In this document: in pieces, positions 43,999 through 55,460 of the stretch
Layout: each line of letters opens with the position of its first letter
How positions within the stretch are numbered: the stretch's first letter is position 1
Assembly (NCBI GenBank): GCA_014529385.2
Contig: CM043966.1
Location: 36,990,739-37,054,738 of the forward strand
Length of the DNA: 64,000 nt
Source of the DNA: Adiantum capillus-veneris
Taxonomy: Eukaryota; Streptophyta; Polypodiopsida; Polypodiales; Pteridaceae
Reading direction: 5' to 3'
Notes under the pieces: generated by a model
What the model saw: only the letters and a program-made list of their open reading frames with translations
Databases searched by the model: none
Told to the model about the DNA's origin: nothing
Program-made: the position numbers and the translations under genes

Positions 43999-44920
43999 TG
44001 TTAGTAGGTCACCGCGACGATCGAACGTTTGTAGCATAGGTATGTGGCACTAACTCAAGGAAGTGAGTCGCATGGGGTATTGAGACTCTTCGAGGGTGTC
44101 AACCTCAAGAAGTGAACCTAATGAACTAATCTATCAACACAACCTGCAAACCATTGCCCTCTAATTTGGGAAATCTGCCGATGTCCTATCTTGCCGCTCT
44201 AGGTCATTGCACCATTTCATCAACCAAATGAACTCGGATTGCAACAAAACTTTAGGGGAAGCTAAATTAGGCCTATGGACACTAATCTTCAAAGTCTAGA
44301 GCTCATCCAAAAAGGTACCAAAATCCAAATTTATCATGGTCTAAGTCCTGAAAACTGCAACAAAACGTACTAGATAGGTCGCCCTATAATCTAGCAGCAC
44401 TCCCCTATTATTAAAATTTCAAAAAACAACCATTTTGGCACTCAAATCTACCGATATAGCTCATAGACATGTATTCACAAAGCACATCAAAATTGAGAAT
44501 GATTATACTTAAATGAAAGAGCAAGAGACAAGCAACACAATGCAATTCAAAGAATCAAGTTTTGATTACCAAATCATGAGAAAATTTAGTTACAAGTTGT
44601 TGAGAAGCCGCTCATAGTTATATGTCCAAAATCTCTTCAAAACTTTGAGATAATGTTACAATGTGTCCTTTCATACCAAAGGTTTTTGAGATTTATACCT
44701 AGGGATTTTTATATGGCCAATGGCCAACTTACAAGGCTTTAGGCTCATGATAAAAGAATACATCCCGAAGTATACAACATTTGGCTCAAAAGTCATAGAA
44801 ACTCTTTTATTCCATTTCATAAAAATGGAATAAATTTCATCAAAATTCATATTTCATGATTTGGACAAGATATGGTCGGCTAGGAGGGTGCGGGTGCTCA
44901 TCAACTGCATTGACCAAACA
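43999..44920 (-). repeat. 5' LTR of a minus-strand Ty3-type element
   Basis: On the minus strand it starts TGTTTGGTCAATG and ends CTAACA, followed by the primer site. It is a diverged relative of 35992-36917 (shared CACTTCTTGAGGTTGACACC, CCTAGGTATAAA, CTTTCATT..AAGT). About 922 bp. Confidence 0.65.
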
Positions 44921-45899
44921 CTTTGTCTCAAAGGTCCTATAAATGCTAGATAACGAACTCAGCTAAATTGAATTGCATGGTTGAAGCGCTTGCAATTTTC
45001 GCAAGACTGAATTCTTTTACAAACCCCTTTGCGAATGCAAAATTGATCTCCATGTTGGTTGGGGCCTTCTAGTACACCCTTAAGTGAAGTTGCAGAAATT
45101 GGTCATACAAATTGCTAAGTATGCATTTTCATTTAATGCAATATCAAGTGTGATCCTTTGATCTTTGCATACATTGAACCACTCCACATAAATGATCTGC
45201 TCCCACTCCACCAGTTGGGGGTTGGCACCATCCATGGAGAGGCCATGAACAACATTGAAATATTTTGCTATAATACAAAAATTCTCTTACACTGGATTAG
45301 TATGAATTGAACACTTTTGACAGCTATTACAGGCTGGTGAGCTAGGTCAGGTCATCTTAGAGCTTCAGATTAAACAAGACTAGAACTAAAATGTAATACT
45401 AGAGCTGGAACTTAGAGTAAATTGGAAATGAGATTGAACATTGAAAATGGAGACTAGAATTGGAATGTATTTAGATCAATATAGACAAGTATAATAATGA
45501 GAGCCAAGTCTGCTCTAGGCTTAATTTGAATCACAAGAGCATGAAGAGATCCAAGATAAAAGCAGTGATAGTGAAGCATGTAGAGTGTCTAGTGTATTTA
45601 GAGTGTAGAGCGTGTCCCAAAACCTAAATCGTGGGCCCTATTTATGGCCCTTGGACTGCATCTTTGACTAATTGTACATTGTGCCAATTACCACAATAAT
45701 TATCCTTAGTAATCACCTAAACCAACTAGTCCATCCATCCATTTTGAACTTCTGTCTAGAGCCTGTTCCTGCCAATGACATTTCCTTTCTCATTTTCTTT
45801 GAGTTTTGGAATATTTCAAAAGTTTAACACCTTGGGTCAGTTAAGGGTTCTCGACCTAGTCTTTCTTCAGAGATTTTTCTAGGACTTGATTCCATGTTG
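44921..45899 (+). other. no gene recognised
   Basis: About 980 bp of AT-rich sequence with scattered short frames and no recognisable domain, repeat or promoter. Confidence 0.5.
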
Positions 45900-48690
45900 T
45901 CCATTCAATTGTGGCTCCTTCATACCACTCCCTTAGGCTCATCAACTATCTTAATATAGTTTTGTTGATCAGCTAGTTCTGGATATGTGAAATATAGAGT
46001 AGGAAAGAACCTAGGCAACTCATCCTCCTCAAAAGGTAAGGTATACATCAAAACTACAGAATCTGGGATGAATTCAATGAAGTTCATCACAATTGGCTTC
46101 TCATGCTGCATCATTTTCCTAGATATGTGGACTAGATGATAGAAGCTCTTGAGGTTCCTCTCTTGCTAGCCAAGGGTCATCCTAGTCCACTGCTATACTG
46201 GTGGCATTGCACTCCAGAAGTAAGTTGATCTTATGATCAAAAACTTTCCTCGTAATCTATAGCTCAACCGACATGTCTTTAATTTGAATTTAAATATCCT
46301 TCATGCATTTGTAGGTTGTCTTATCACCCAAGTGCATAGCCCAAGACTCTTCAGATTCATTGTGGAAGGGTTTTTATATGCAGGTTTACCATGACATCCT
46401 CCTTTGTAAGAAACCATTCAGGTACTTTGTACAACACGTGGACACAACTGGGGTGAGATGGCAGCTGACAGATCTGCTGATTGTGGTAGTTGAGCGACTT
46501 CCAGTCATGGATCAGTCATCAGGCTCCCATAAACAACATATGAACATGCTAACATTCTTGGATTTGTAAAGCCTTCTGTCTCCTCAGCTTCTTATTGAGT
46601 GCTAACAAAGTAGTAGAGAAATTTTGTTCAGAGTATGAGTCAGAGTCTCAGCTAAACTCCACTTGAATGCTTTTACCCTTGTCCTGATTTCTTGGTGTGT
46701 ATACAACAAGATCTCATTGTGCAGCCAACTCTTTGGAACCAAATAGGCCATGTTCCTGAGAGTGGGTCTATTGTTGTCCCTATTGTTGGTCCCAACCAGA
46801 CTAGTGCTAATTGTGTTGTTGAGTTTGGTGACCTTGCTAATTGTTCTGACAATGAGCTAGTACCCTAGGTTGACTGGTTTCCACTTTTTGTAGAGTCTAG
46901 AGGGGGTTGATCATCATCATTGTCAGCTCTAGTGTGAGTTCCTTGGTCCTGTTCATCCTCCTTTTCTTCCTCGTCATCATTAGCATCGTGGTTCTTAATA
47001 TACTCTACTAGCACCTAATTTACTAGGGCTCGTATATACTGCTCAAATTCTTCTTCCAAGTCTGACTTCATTGTTTCCACTAGATTTTGCAAGTCCTTCA
47101 TATTTAAAGTCAAATTGCCATCAAGATGATATGCAATATCCACAAGGGATTGGTAAATATACTTCTTTGTGATAGCTTGCTTGAAAGTGTGATGATTGGC
47201 CATTACGGATTTTAGAGCAGTCTTCTTTTCTTCTATCCTCCCTTAAATCTCTGCTTTTGACTCTTATGTAAACCACTTCTCCTTCGCTAACATTTGGTTG
47301 TCGTTTTGTAGTGTCTCTATGTCCTTTTGTTGGGAGGTCATGATCCTTGCATCATTGTTGTGCTCAATATAGAGCTCGAGCATTTTGGCCCGTAGCTGCT
47401 CCATCTCCCACCTTGCCTTCTCCAGCTCGGTCTAAGTCTCCTGAAGTTCCATCTAAAGGGTAGTAACTACCAAGATGGCAGCCTTTTGCTTATCAACTAA
47501 CCCATGGCATTCACCATGGTGCTCCACCAAACATCATAGTGGTGACACATCCGGTTCTAACGGCATCAACATCTATTTGAGAAGTATCATATGCGATAAG
47601 AGGGGTGGGGAAATCCACCAATGCCCTATTTTCTTATTGAACCACCATCCTCCCATGTAGTGGTTCCTTTTGAAGTCTCTGAAGTCTATCCATTTTCTTT
47701 TGCTAGATTGAGGGAGGAGCTGGCAAGGCTAACTGAGATTAGGGTGTGTCCTTGCTCCTTGTGTTATTTGGTGGAGACTACTCATCCCCAGTGGTCTTCT
47801 TCTTCTCCACAGATGCTGGTGGAGTTTGAGCCAAGTCGATGGGCATGTCTATTGATGTCCCTTTGCCTTGACCTTGTTCAATAGGCTTTGTTGCAGATAT
47901 CTGTTTCAATTTTAGCCGAATGACAAGAGTAGCTATCTTTTGTTTCTTTTTTGGTGGCCTCTACTATCACTAGTATTGGATCCTATTGTGACAATAGCCA
48001 TGTGTGATGTTGTTTGCTTTTATCTTGTTGTTATTATAGCCAAATCAATGACTTCATTTGTAGTTTCATGTTTCCTTTTTCGTTCAACAGAATCCTGCTG
48101 CTGAGTAACCTGGCTGGTTCCAACCCCTCCACCGCTTTATCCCAAACCTTGTGTGCATTGGGGTGTGCTAGGATGCAAGTTGCCTAGTATAAGAACCACC
48201 ACACATACAAGGCTTTGAACGCATGTTAATGTTGAGTCTTAACTTTAGATGTTTGTTGAATATGACTATTATGCAAAAATGTGGTCAAGTTGATTTTTGC
48301 CTTTCAATCTTTCAATCTGAGCAGCAACATGCCAAAAAAAAACTTAACAACATAGGTGGGGTTATTATTTAAGATGATGGCCTCCGCAATGAATTTATAT
48401 ATTGGACTCATTTGTAAGGTGACCATTGGGACTCCTTGAGCTCCCCTCTTCTTTTTCTTGGTTGCCTCAGTATCTTCTTTCAAATGTGTGCTAGCTTCTT
48501 CTACTAAGCAGGGTTTGGCCTTGACATGGTATGCCATTCTGAACACGTGCCCTAAAGTTGTTCCTGTAGCTTGAACTTCCCTACCAACCAGTGTCTACGT
48601 CAAATGTGTCCATGACCTACTGGATTATCCCTGCATCAAATTCCATGTGAGTGGCCTTTAGCACTACTTCTAAATCCCATAGCTTCAAGA
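45900..48690 (-). pseudogene. decayed minus-strand reading frames, family unknown
   Basis: Several minus-strand stretches have protein-like composition (48546-48304, 47203-47015, 46114-45920: AYHVKAKPCLVEEASTHLKE, KQAITKKYIYQSLVDIAYHL, SVVLMYTLPFEEDELPRFFP). They are separated by many stops. An acidic Asp/Glu-rich segment lies at about 46900-47000. They probably derive from one old transposon gene read right to left. I recognise no domain and claim no function. Confidence 0.35.
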
Positions 48691-49280
48691 GTGCTCACTC
48701 ATTCTGGTGGAAGACATATTTTCCAATATTGTTGTGAGGAATTGAGAAAACCTGTTGTGTCTACTCCACCTATTTCTTCATAAACTTTGTAGCCTCATTG
48801 ATGGTTTCATGCATCTACTCCAAAACCTTCTTAGGCTTTTCCATAACCGTGTCCTCTAAATAGTCCTACAAGGATGATGACGCACGTGTGGTGGTGGAGA
48901 AAAAGAAGCACGATAGCCCTGGAGTGTCAGGCTTGGAAGTAAAAGTTGTAGAAGAAGATGGTGAGTGTCAAGGTGTAGCACTCTTCGTAGGTTGTCCCAC
49001 AGTTTCAAAAGTCTGCTCGCTCATTCCAGTGGAAGACATATTTTCCAATGTTGTTGTGAGGCATTGAGAAAATTTGATGTGTCTGCTCGACCTGTTTCTC
49101 CAAAAAATTTGTAGCCTCATCAATAATTTCCTCAATCTACTCCAAAACCTTCTTAGTCTCTAACATAATTGTGTTCTCTAAATAGTCCTACAAGGATGAT
49201 GATGCATATGGGATGGTGGAGAAAGAGAAGCATGAGAGCCTTGGTGTGTCAAGCCTGGAGGCTGAAAGCAGGTATTGGTG
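48690..49280 (+). repeat. ~260-bp duplication, period 322 bp
   Basis: Segments around GTGGAAGACATATTTTCCAAT at 48707 and 49029 are homologous over about 250 bp, through TCCTACAAGGATGATGA. They are diverged (roughly 80 percent by eye). The duplication lies in the same decayed minus-strand coding region. Confidence 0.8.
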
Positions 49281-49487
49281 GTACAAAATGCGGTGTCCTT
49301 GACACAACAATGAAGAATTATGTAGTCAAGTTCCTTTTATTCTATATGTTTTATACGTATACTCACAAAGTGGTGGTCTTTTACTTTATGGCAACAAGAA
49401 AATTGCCAGGTGGGGTCATCGAAGATGTGGGGTGCTTTTTTGGAGGGGGGAGGGTGGGGAAGTGCAGAGAGCAGGCAAAAACCATAC

Positions 49488-49605
<118 letters not shown>

Positions 49606-49716
49606 GTGGCTCTTGCCCCCATGGATTGTATGCCAATGGAAATCTACAACCAAAACATCGTGCTCCTTGTCTTGGCAGCACCAACCATGGTTTGAGCAGT
49701 CAAAACCATAGCCATA

Positions 49717-49842
<126 letters not shown>

Positions 49843-49940
49843 GACACAAGCCGCACACAGTTCTGCACACGCCAATGGAGATATCGGTTCCAGAGAGCTT
49901 CTAATCTTTTGATGCCTACGAGCCAACAACTAAACATAAA

Positions 49941-49969
49941 ATGGATACTACTCTAAGCATGAGCATTCC
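49941..49969 (+). pseudogene. first codons of the transposase-like gene, left of the copia insertion
   Basis: ATG at 49941 starts a frame that is cut by the copia LTR at 49970. If one ATTCC copy is counted, the frame continues in phase at 53752 through RDYWATKKRQQRSKERVPNI to a TAG near 53925. The copia element therefore landed inside the first exon. Confidence 0.5.
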
Positions 49970-50196
49970 TGTTACCATATACATGTGGTAGTGATGTGTG
50001 TGAACACACTAGGACCGCCGGGGCATTTTTTCCCTCTTTAGGAGTTTTTTTCCCCCGTGCATTGTATATACGCCCATCACTCTAGGCCTATCCATCTTTC
50101 CGTTGCACACTAAGTAACACACTCTCTATTGTGTGCCTTGAGCTTCCTTCATCTTCTCCAAGCTGTGTGTGTTTCTCTGCAACCCTAATTCCAACA
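49970..50196 (+). repeat. 5' LTR of the copia element
   Basis: TGTTACCATATAC .. TTCCAACA, 227 bp, followed by AT and the primer site. Confidence 0.95.
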
Positions 50197-50198
50197 AT

Positions 50199-50210
50199 TG
50201 GTATCAGAGC
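50199..50210 (+). other. primer-binding site, initiator tRNA-Met type
   Basis: TGGTATCAGAGC two bases after the 5' LTR. Confidence 0.95.
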
Positions 50211-50558
50211 AAGTCACGTCCTCCCGGGCTTAGTCGCCAACTGCTCCAGCACACGCCTGCTCATTTTCTCCGATTTCAGTGAGCTTTGGCAAGCATTCAT
50301 AGGTCGACATATATTTTCGGTAAGCTCGTAGAGCTTGGTCTGCTCAGAATTTTGATTTGGGCTCATTTCGGCCTCCGTTTCCACTACAGGCAGTACTACA
50401 CAGGCTATTTCATCATTTTGTGCAGAATTTCTGTCAATGCCGTTTTCTGCATAACAGGTGCCTTACAGTCTTCTACGGTTTGTGCTATATAGCACAGGTT
50501 GTTCCCGCTCCGTTTCTCCTATTTTGGGGCATTTTTCACATCAGGTGCAGCATTTACC

Positions 50559-51215
50559 ATGGCTGACAACAACAACACAGATGTGTTCAAGATGTTTGCT
50601 GTTGAGGACAGGTTGGATGGGGACAACTACCCTATGTGGGCTTATATGATGCAAACATGTTCTTGTGTCAAAGGGTGTCTGGAAAATTGTGTAGGGCATT
50701 GATGTACGTCCTGGTTCTGAGGATGTAGGCGATGTTGAGGATGTTGCGGTCTTGCTGCAAGGATTGCTGCTGTTAGAGTTGTTTTGCCTACGGCAAAACA
50801 AGCTCGTTGGGATGTTAAGGATGCGCAGGCTCATGCATTGATTGCGTTGTCTGTGAAGCGCACCATTGTTCCTCACATCCGTTCAGCAAAATCTACAAAA
50901 CAGGCTTGAGATATTCTAGCAGGTCTTTATGCAAGCCGCAATGAGGCTATAATTGCTTTGCTGCGTAAAGAGCCGGAGTCAAAGATTATGCATGAGGAAG
51001 ATGATATGGACACTTTCCTTGCTAGACACAAGGATATCAATGAGCAACTTATTTCTGCAGGTGAAGTCTTTTCAGACAGTTCCCTTGTGCAGACTGTTCT
51101 TGATGCCTTACCAGATTCCTACCAGACTTTTGCTAGTACTTGAAGACTGATGACCCAAGGAAATCCTGAAGTTGTCAAGTTTGATGCATTATGCACATTG
51201 TTGTTGCAAGAGTCC
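50559..51215 (+). pseudogene. Ty1/copia gag, broken and C-terminally deleted
   Basis: ATG 50559 starts a copia gag (FKMFAVEDRLDGDNYPMWAYMM) that meets a stop at about 50700. The homologous reading continues in other frames: KDAQAHALIALSVKRTIVPH, then LARHKDINEQLISAG and LVQTVLDALPDSYQTFAST. It ends at FDALCTLLLQES, which passes directly into integrase sequence. No zinc knuckle remains. Confidence 0.8.
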
Positions 51216-51892
51216 GAAGTTTTTATGTGCTTCAAACAATTTCTGGCTATGGCTGAAAATGTCTCAAAATGTAGTACGGGCACCCTCCGCTCAGATCGAG
51301 GGGGGGAGTATATGTCTCATGAATTTAATGCATTTCTGGCAGTCGTGGGATAAAAAACCAATGTACAGTGCCTTATACACCTCAGCAAAATGGTGTTGCT
51401 GAGAGGAAAAACAGGTCACTTACGGAAATGGCACGATGTATGGTCAAAAATCAAGCTTTGCCGCATTCTTTTTGGCTTGAGGCCATCATGTGTGCCACTT
51501 ATGTACTTAATAGGTGTCCTACGAAAGCTTTGCAGTCTATTACTCCATATGAATCATGGCATGATAGAAAGCCTTCTATTGAGCACATGCGTGTTTTTGG
51601 CTGTTTGGCACATGCTTTGGTGCCACAAGTGCAGCGCAGAAAATTCGATGATAAGGCTGTTAAATGTATTTTTGTTGGTTATAGTGCTAAAAGCAAAGGT
51701 TATAAGGTGTATCATCCGCAAACAAAACGTATTCGGGTTTCACGGGATGTAGTGTTTGTGGAAGATTTTGTTCAGCCCTTGCTGTCATGTACTAGAGACA
51801 GTAATGTAAGCTCACAGGACATTTATGACACTTTGTTGCCTCTTTTCAGTGGTGGAAATACGAATGTAAGTTCCAATGAGGCAAATGTATAG
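51216..51892 (+). pseudogene. Ty1/copia integrase core and C-terminus
   Basis: It begins in the middle of the integrase (SEVFMCFKQFLAMAE, TLRSDRGGEYMSHEF), with a frame change near 51340. It continues with VPYTPQQNGVAERKNRSLTE, SFWLEAIMCATYVLNRCPTK, RVFGCLAHALVP, then KCIFVGYS and RVSRDVVFVEDF. The N-terminal HHCC module and the first catalytic Asp are deleted. The frame 51368-51892 is otherwise open and ends with TAG just before RT. Confidence 0.9.
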
Positions 51893-51895
51893 CCT

Positions 51896-52870
51896 ATGGG
51901 GGTTTCTGAAAATGTTTTAGATCAGCCTCTGTCTTTTGATGAAGCACAGAATTCAGAAAATTGGATGGCTGCCATGCAATCAGAATATGATGCACTTATA
52001 GACAATGACACATGGACTTTATGTGATTTTCCTCCTGGCAAAAAGGCCATTGGTACGAAGTGGGTTTACAAGTTGAAACGCAAGCTGAATGGTGAGATCG
52101 ATCGCCATAAGGCTCGACTTGTTGCAAAGGGTTATGCACAGCAAAAAGGCATAGATTATGAAGAGACTTTTGCTCCCACATATCGTATGACTACTGTGCG
52201 TTTTCTATGTGCATTGGCAGCTCATTTTGGTTGGGATGTACATCAATCAGACATTGTAACTGCTTTCTTAAATGGTGACATATTTGAGGAAGTTTATGTA
52301 ACGCAGCCTCGCGGTTTTGTCATAAAAGGACAAGAGGACAAAGTGTGCAGATGTAAGAAGGCTTTGTATGGGTTGAAGCAATCTCCTCGTGCTTGGTATG
52401 AGAAAGCTGACACTCATTTGGTTAAACGAGGCTTTCGTAACAGTCCAACAGAAAGCACATTGTATGTAAAGCGTGAGGGAGATTTACTTCTCATTGTGGT
52501 TCTTTATGTTGATGATTTGCTGATCATTGGACCAAATGAGAGACATATTGCTGAATTTAAGGCTGATTTGAATGCTACTTTCAAGATCAAAGATTTGGGG
52601 CTGTTGCATCATTACTCCGGTATACAGTTTAAGCAGTGTGATGGTGGTATTGCCTTGTGTCAGAAAAGTTACATAGAGACATTGCTATGTAAGTTTGGAC
52701 TCGAGGATTGCAAACCTATTGCCACTCCCATGGAAACAGGTTTGAAGTTGAGTCTACATGATGCTGGAGATCCTACTGATGTCACTCTTACCAAACTGTT
52801 GTTGCCTGCCTCATTTATGTATGCAACACGAGGCCAGATATTCAGTTTGCAGTCTCACAGGTCATCAGAT
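51896..52870 (+). pseudogene. Ty1/copia reverse transcriptase
   Basis: In the same frame as the integrase after its TAG: KWVYKLKRKLNGEIDRHKAR, GIDYEETFAPTYRMTTVR, DVHQSDIVTAFLNGD, KALYGLKQSPRAWYE, and the active site LYVDDLLI (YVDD at 52505-52516). It ends with the KDLGLLHHYSGIQF region. All palm motifs are present and open for about 300 codons. A frame change near 52800 separates it from RNase H. Confidence 0.92.
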
Positions 52871-52872
52871 TT

Positions 52873-53445
52873 ATGCATAGCCCAGGGTCTAAGCATTGGC
52901 AGGCTATCAAGAGGATTTTTCGCTACCTTAGTGGCACTTTACATCTTGGCTTTTTTTATCCCACGGGGGGATCATTGCCACCAGACTTACATGCTTTTTC
53001 GGACTCAGATTGGGCTGGTTGTTTTGACATGCGAGTGTCCACAAGTGGTTTTTGTTTCATGCTTGGCAGTTCATGTATATCATGGTTGAGCAAGAAGCAA
53101 TCTACTGTGGCCACTTTGAGTTGTGAGGCTGAGTACAGGGCAGTCTTCATAGCTAGGGTTGAGTGTGTATGGCTCAGACGCCTTATGGCTGATTTGGGTG
53201 TTGGACAGGACACTGCCAACACTATCTACATTGACAGTCAGAGCTCATTGGCAGTTTTTCATGCTTGCACAAAGCACATTGAGGTGCATTACCACTATGT
53301 CAGGGAGAGGCTCTCAGCAGGAGAGATCAGCTTGGCTTATGTGCCATCACAGGACAACCTTGCAGATATTTTCACAAAGGCATTGTCTCGTGAGAAGCTT
53401 GAAGCTTTCCGCAAAGCTTTGGGCTTACTCCCCTTTGTGGACTGA
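52873..53445 (+). pseudogene. Ty1/copia RNase H
   Basis: In the next frame: HWQAIKRIFRYLSGTLHLG, FSDSDWAGC, SWLSKKQSTVATLSCEAEYR, YIDSQSSLAVF, KHIEVHYHYVRE and DNLADIFTKAL. The acidic residues of the active site (Asp in DSDWAG, Glu in CEAEY, Asp in DSQS) are present. It ends with TGA at 53443-53445, about 65 bp before the polypurine tract. Confidence 0.92.
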
Positions 53446-53510
53446 TCCTGTCCTCAGGGCATGGCACTTCCCTTTACTCATGTGCCAGCTCTCGTTCACC
53501 ACATCACTCC

Positions 53511-53520
53511 AGGGGGGATT
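53511..53520 (+). other. polypurine tract
   Basis: AGGGGGGATT immediately before the 3' LTR. Confidence 0.85.
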
Positions 53521-53746
53521 TGTTACCATATACATGTGTAGTGATGTGTGTGAACACACTAGGACCGCCGGGGCATTTTTTCCCTCTTTAGGAGGTTTTT
53601 TCCCTCGTACATTGTATATACGCCCATCACTCTAGGGCTATCCATCTTTCCATTGCACACTAAGTAACACACTCTCTATTGTGTGTCTTGAGCTTCCTTC
53701 GTCTTCTCCAAGCTATGTGTGTTTCTCTGCAACCCTAATTCCAACA
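53521..53746 (+). repeat. 3' LTR of the copia element
   Basis: 226 bp, with about eight differences from the 5' LTR, followed directly by ATTCC. Confidence 0.95.
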
Positions 53747-53751
53747 ATTCC

Positions 53752-54408
53752 AACCACTTCATCTCTTACAAACCTCGCTTACATGAGAGATTATTGGGCT
53801 ACAAAGAAGCGTCAACAAAGAAGCAAGGAAAGGGTTCCCAACATCATTAGGAGAGCTTCAACATGCAATTCAAGGAAGAATATTTGCTCAGCAGATGTTG
53901 GTGCAACCAAACACGAGGTCTTTTAGCTAGCGAGTAAAAGGAGCTCTTCTAGGAACTGCTCCAACATAATAAATTTTCAAAACTCTAGGTCGTCGATGTT
54001 GAATGTGGTCTTGTGGCTGGCTTTCGCAATACACTTACACAGCTCAAGGTCCCGTGTTCTGCAAACAAACTTTTTGTCAAGAAAACCTCTTTGATCATGG
54101 TTTTAAATACTACATGTGGCTCAGTAGTGAATCAATCTAAAATTGCAACACTATTAAATGTTCATCATAGGAACGTTGCAACAACAACGTCTCGGCTACA
54201 CATGAAAGATGAGGATGAAGTGTTACCATTGTTTGCCTCAAAATAACACTTTGTCATGGGACCCATGTAAATTCTATAACAAGGGATATAGTCTATGCCT
54301 TCTAGGCATCGGAGATAGGGTCTCTCCTAATAAAAGGACATTTATAAATTCAAAACTGAAGAGAAGAGTGTTGTGAAACATCCTGTTCATTTTTTAGATG
54401 ACTCTCAG
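53752..54408 (+). pseudogene. transposase-like gene, N-terminal part (plus strand)
   Basis: It continues the exon cut by the copia element. Readable parts are the basic RDYWATKKRQQRSKERVPNI, CGLVAGFRNTLTQLKVPC (54013 on), QSKIATLLNVHHRNVATTTS (a helix-turn-helix-like piece), then after frame changes RVSPNKRTFINSKLKRRVL and KHPVHFLDDSQ ending near 54408. This order (VSPNK .. HP.HFL..SQ) is what I recall of a plant family of transposon-derived proteins. In that family the next residues are of the type AELYKRF, found here only on the opposite strand at 59576. The donor after DDSQ reads CT where GT is expected. Broken; identity by recalled family pattern. Confidence 0.55.
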
Positions 54409-54739
54409 CTACATCATATCATTTTTTGTTTATGTTGCCTCTTACTTGGGTTATGTATAGTGTGAATAGGTTTGAATTTGGTATTATGCGGCCATGTACA
54501 TAGTTTCAAGGGGAGCAATTTTACCTCTTATGGCAATATGCTTTGAGGTCGAGGAAGGTAGTAATCACTTCCGAAGCTTTACAAAGGTCTAGGTATCGTT
54601 TGTTACATACCATACCCAAGTGATATTTCAAAAAGACCTTCAATTCACAATGTCAAAAGTTTCTCACGTGGGTACTTGTCAAAAGCTAGAGCCAAATGAT
54701 GAGGAATTTTGGTACCTCATCTAGTAACCCTACAAATTA
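54409..54739 (+). other. no gene recognised; intron side of the transposase-like gene
   Basis: About 330 bp between the end of the N-terminal part and the repeat array. It contains single GTACC words. Confidence 0.4.
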
Positions 54740-55195
54740 GAGCTGTATAGTACCCATAGCATCAATCTTGGTATTTTAGGATGGCTTGGTTACTATCCGC
54801 ATAGTACCAAGTCTCTTGAACTGGTATTATCATGTCTCTCTGTAGTATTCTTTGTTTGGTTATCTTAACTTTAGAGTGCAGAGAGTTCCCAACTTGGCAC
54901 TTTACAATGGTGTTGCTAGTATTTTCACAATACCAAATCATTGAGACTTTGGAACTTTGGTAATTCATCAAATGATTCTTCAAAACTTAGAGGTCAACAG
55001 CACCCAAAGCACCAGTATTGGTAGTGTAAGATGGCTTGGGTACTATCTCTCAGTACCAAGTCCATGGGACTGTTATTATCATGTATCTTTGTAGAATTCT
55101 TTGTTTGGTTATCTTAACTTTAGAGTGTCGAGAGTTCCCAACTTGGCACTTTACAATGTTGTTGCTAGTATTTGCACAGTAGTCCAACAAGTCCC
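54740..55195 (-). repeat. 245-bp GTACCAA-rich array, left block (inverted relative to 59.65-60.77 kb)
   Basis: About 1.8 units, for example TTCTTTGTTTGGTTATCTTAA at about 54848 and 55095 (247 bp apart). The reverse complement matches the right array. Even accidental minus-strand peptides here (MNYQSSKVSM.. QRILQRDMIIPV) reappear on the plus strand at 60384-60647. Confidence 0.9.
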
Positions 55196-55460
55196 ATCCT
55201 TGCAAACTTTAGCTTATGCCTACCCTTGTAATTGACAATATGTGTCTTGATGTAATGCACTGAGGTTATATTTTGGTCTCCATCTATTACCATATGTTTT
55301 AAGTATAGGTTACATTTTCCTTCTTATATTGTACTCTCTTGTGATAGAATTATACCTTTTGATATTTGAATTGACCCTATAAGTAATTTATTGTAGGATA
55401 TTCATTGTGTGCTAATTGACTCAAAATACTATTGGCATTGTAAAAATTGATCCGTGATGG
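55196..55460 (+). other. no gene recognised; upstream of the phosphatase exon
   Basis: Spacer between the left array and the first recognisable phosphatase codons. A TTATTGTAG at about 55390 could be an acceptor site. Confidence 0.4.

Larger units (their letters stand above)
49970..53746 (+). mobile_element. complete but internally deleted Ty1/copia element
   Basis: LTRs at 49970-50196 and 53521-53746 (about 96 percent alike by eye), PBS, gag start, integrase core, RT, RNase H and polypurine tract are all present. Flanking target duplications ATTCC lie at 49965-49969 and 53747-53751. At 3777 bp it is shorter than usual because the zinc knuckle, protease and N-terminal integrase are missing (junction near 51216). 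Frame changes near 50705, 51340 and 52800 and several stops make it defective. It is one of the younger insertions in the window. Confidence 0.95.

Noticed and set aside
35992-44920. One large element with terminal inverted repeats
   Set aside because: The two arms are LTRs with PPT or primer site pointing in opposite directions and are well diverged; ordinary LTRs explain them better than a DNA transposon.
45900-49280. Assignment of the minus-strand frames to a named gag or plant mobile domain family
   Set aside because: Composition is protein-like but no motif was strong enough to name a family.
54762-54983. Peptide related to 60178-60647 as a possible gene family
   Set aside because: Both come from the 245-bp array read in opposite directions; they are translations of repeats, useful only as proof of inversion.
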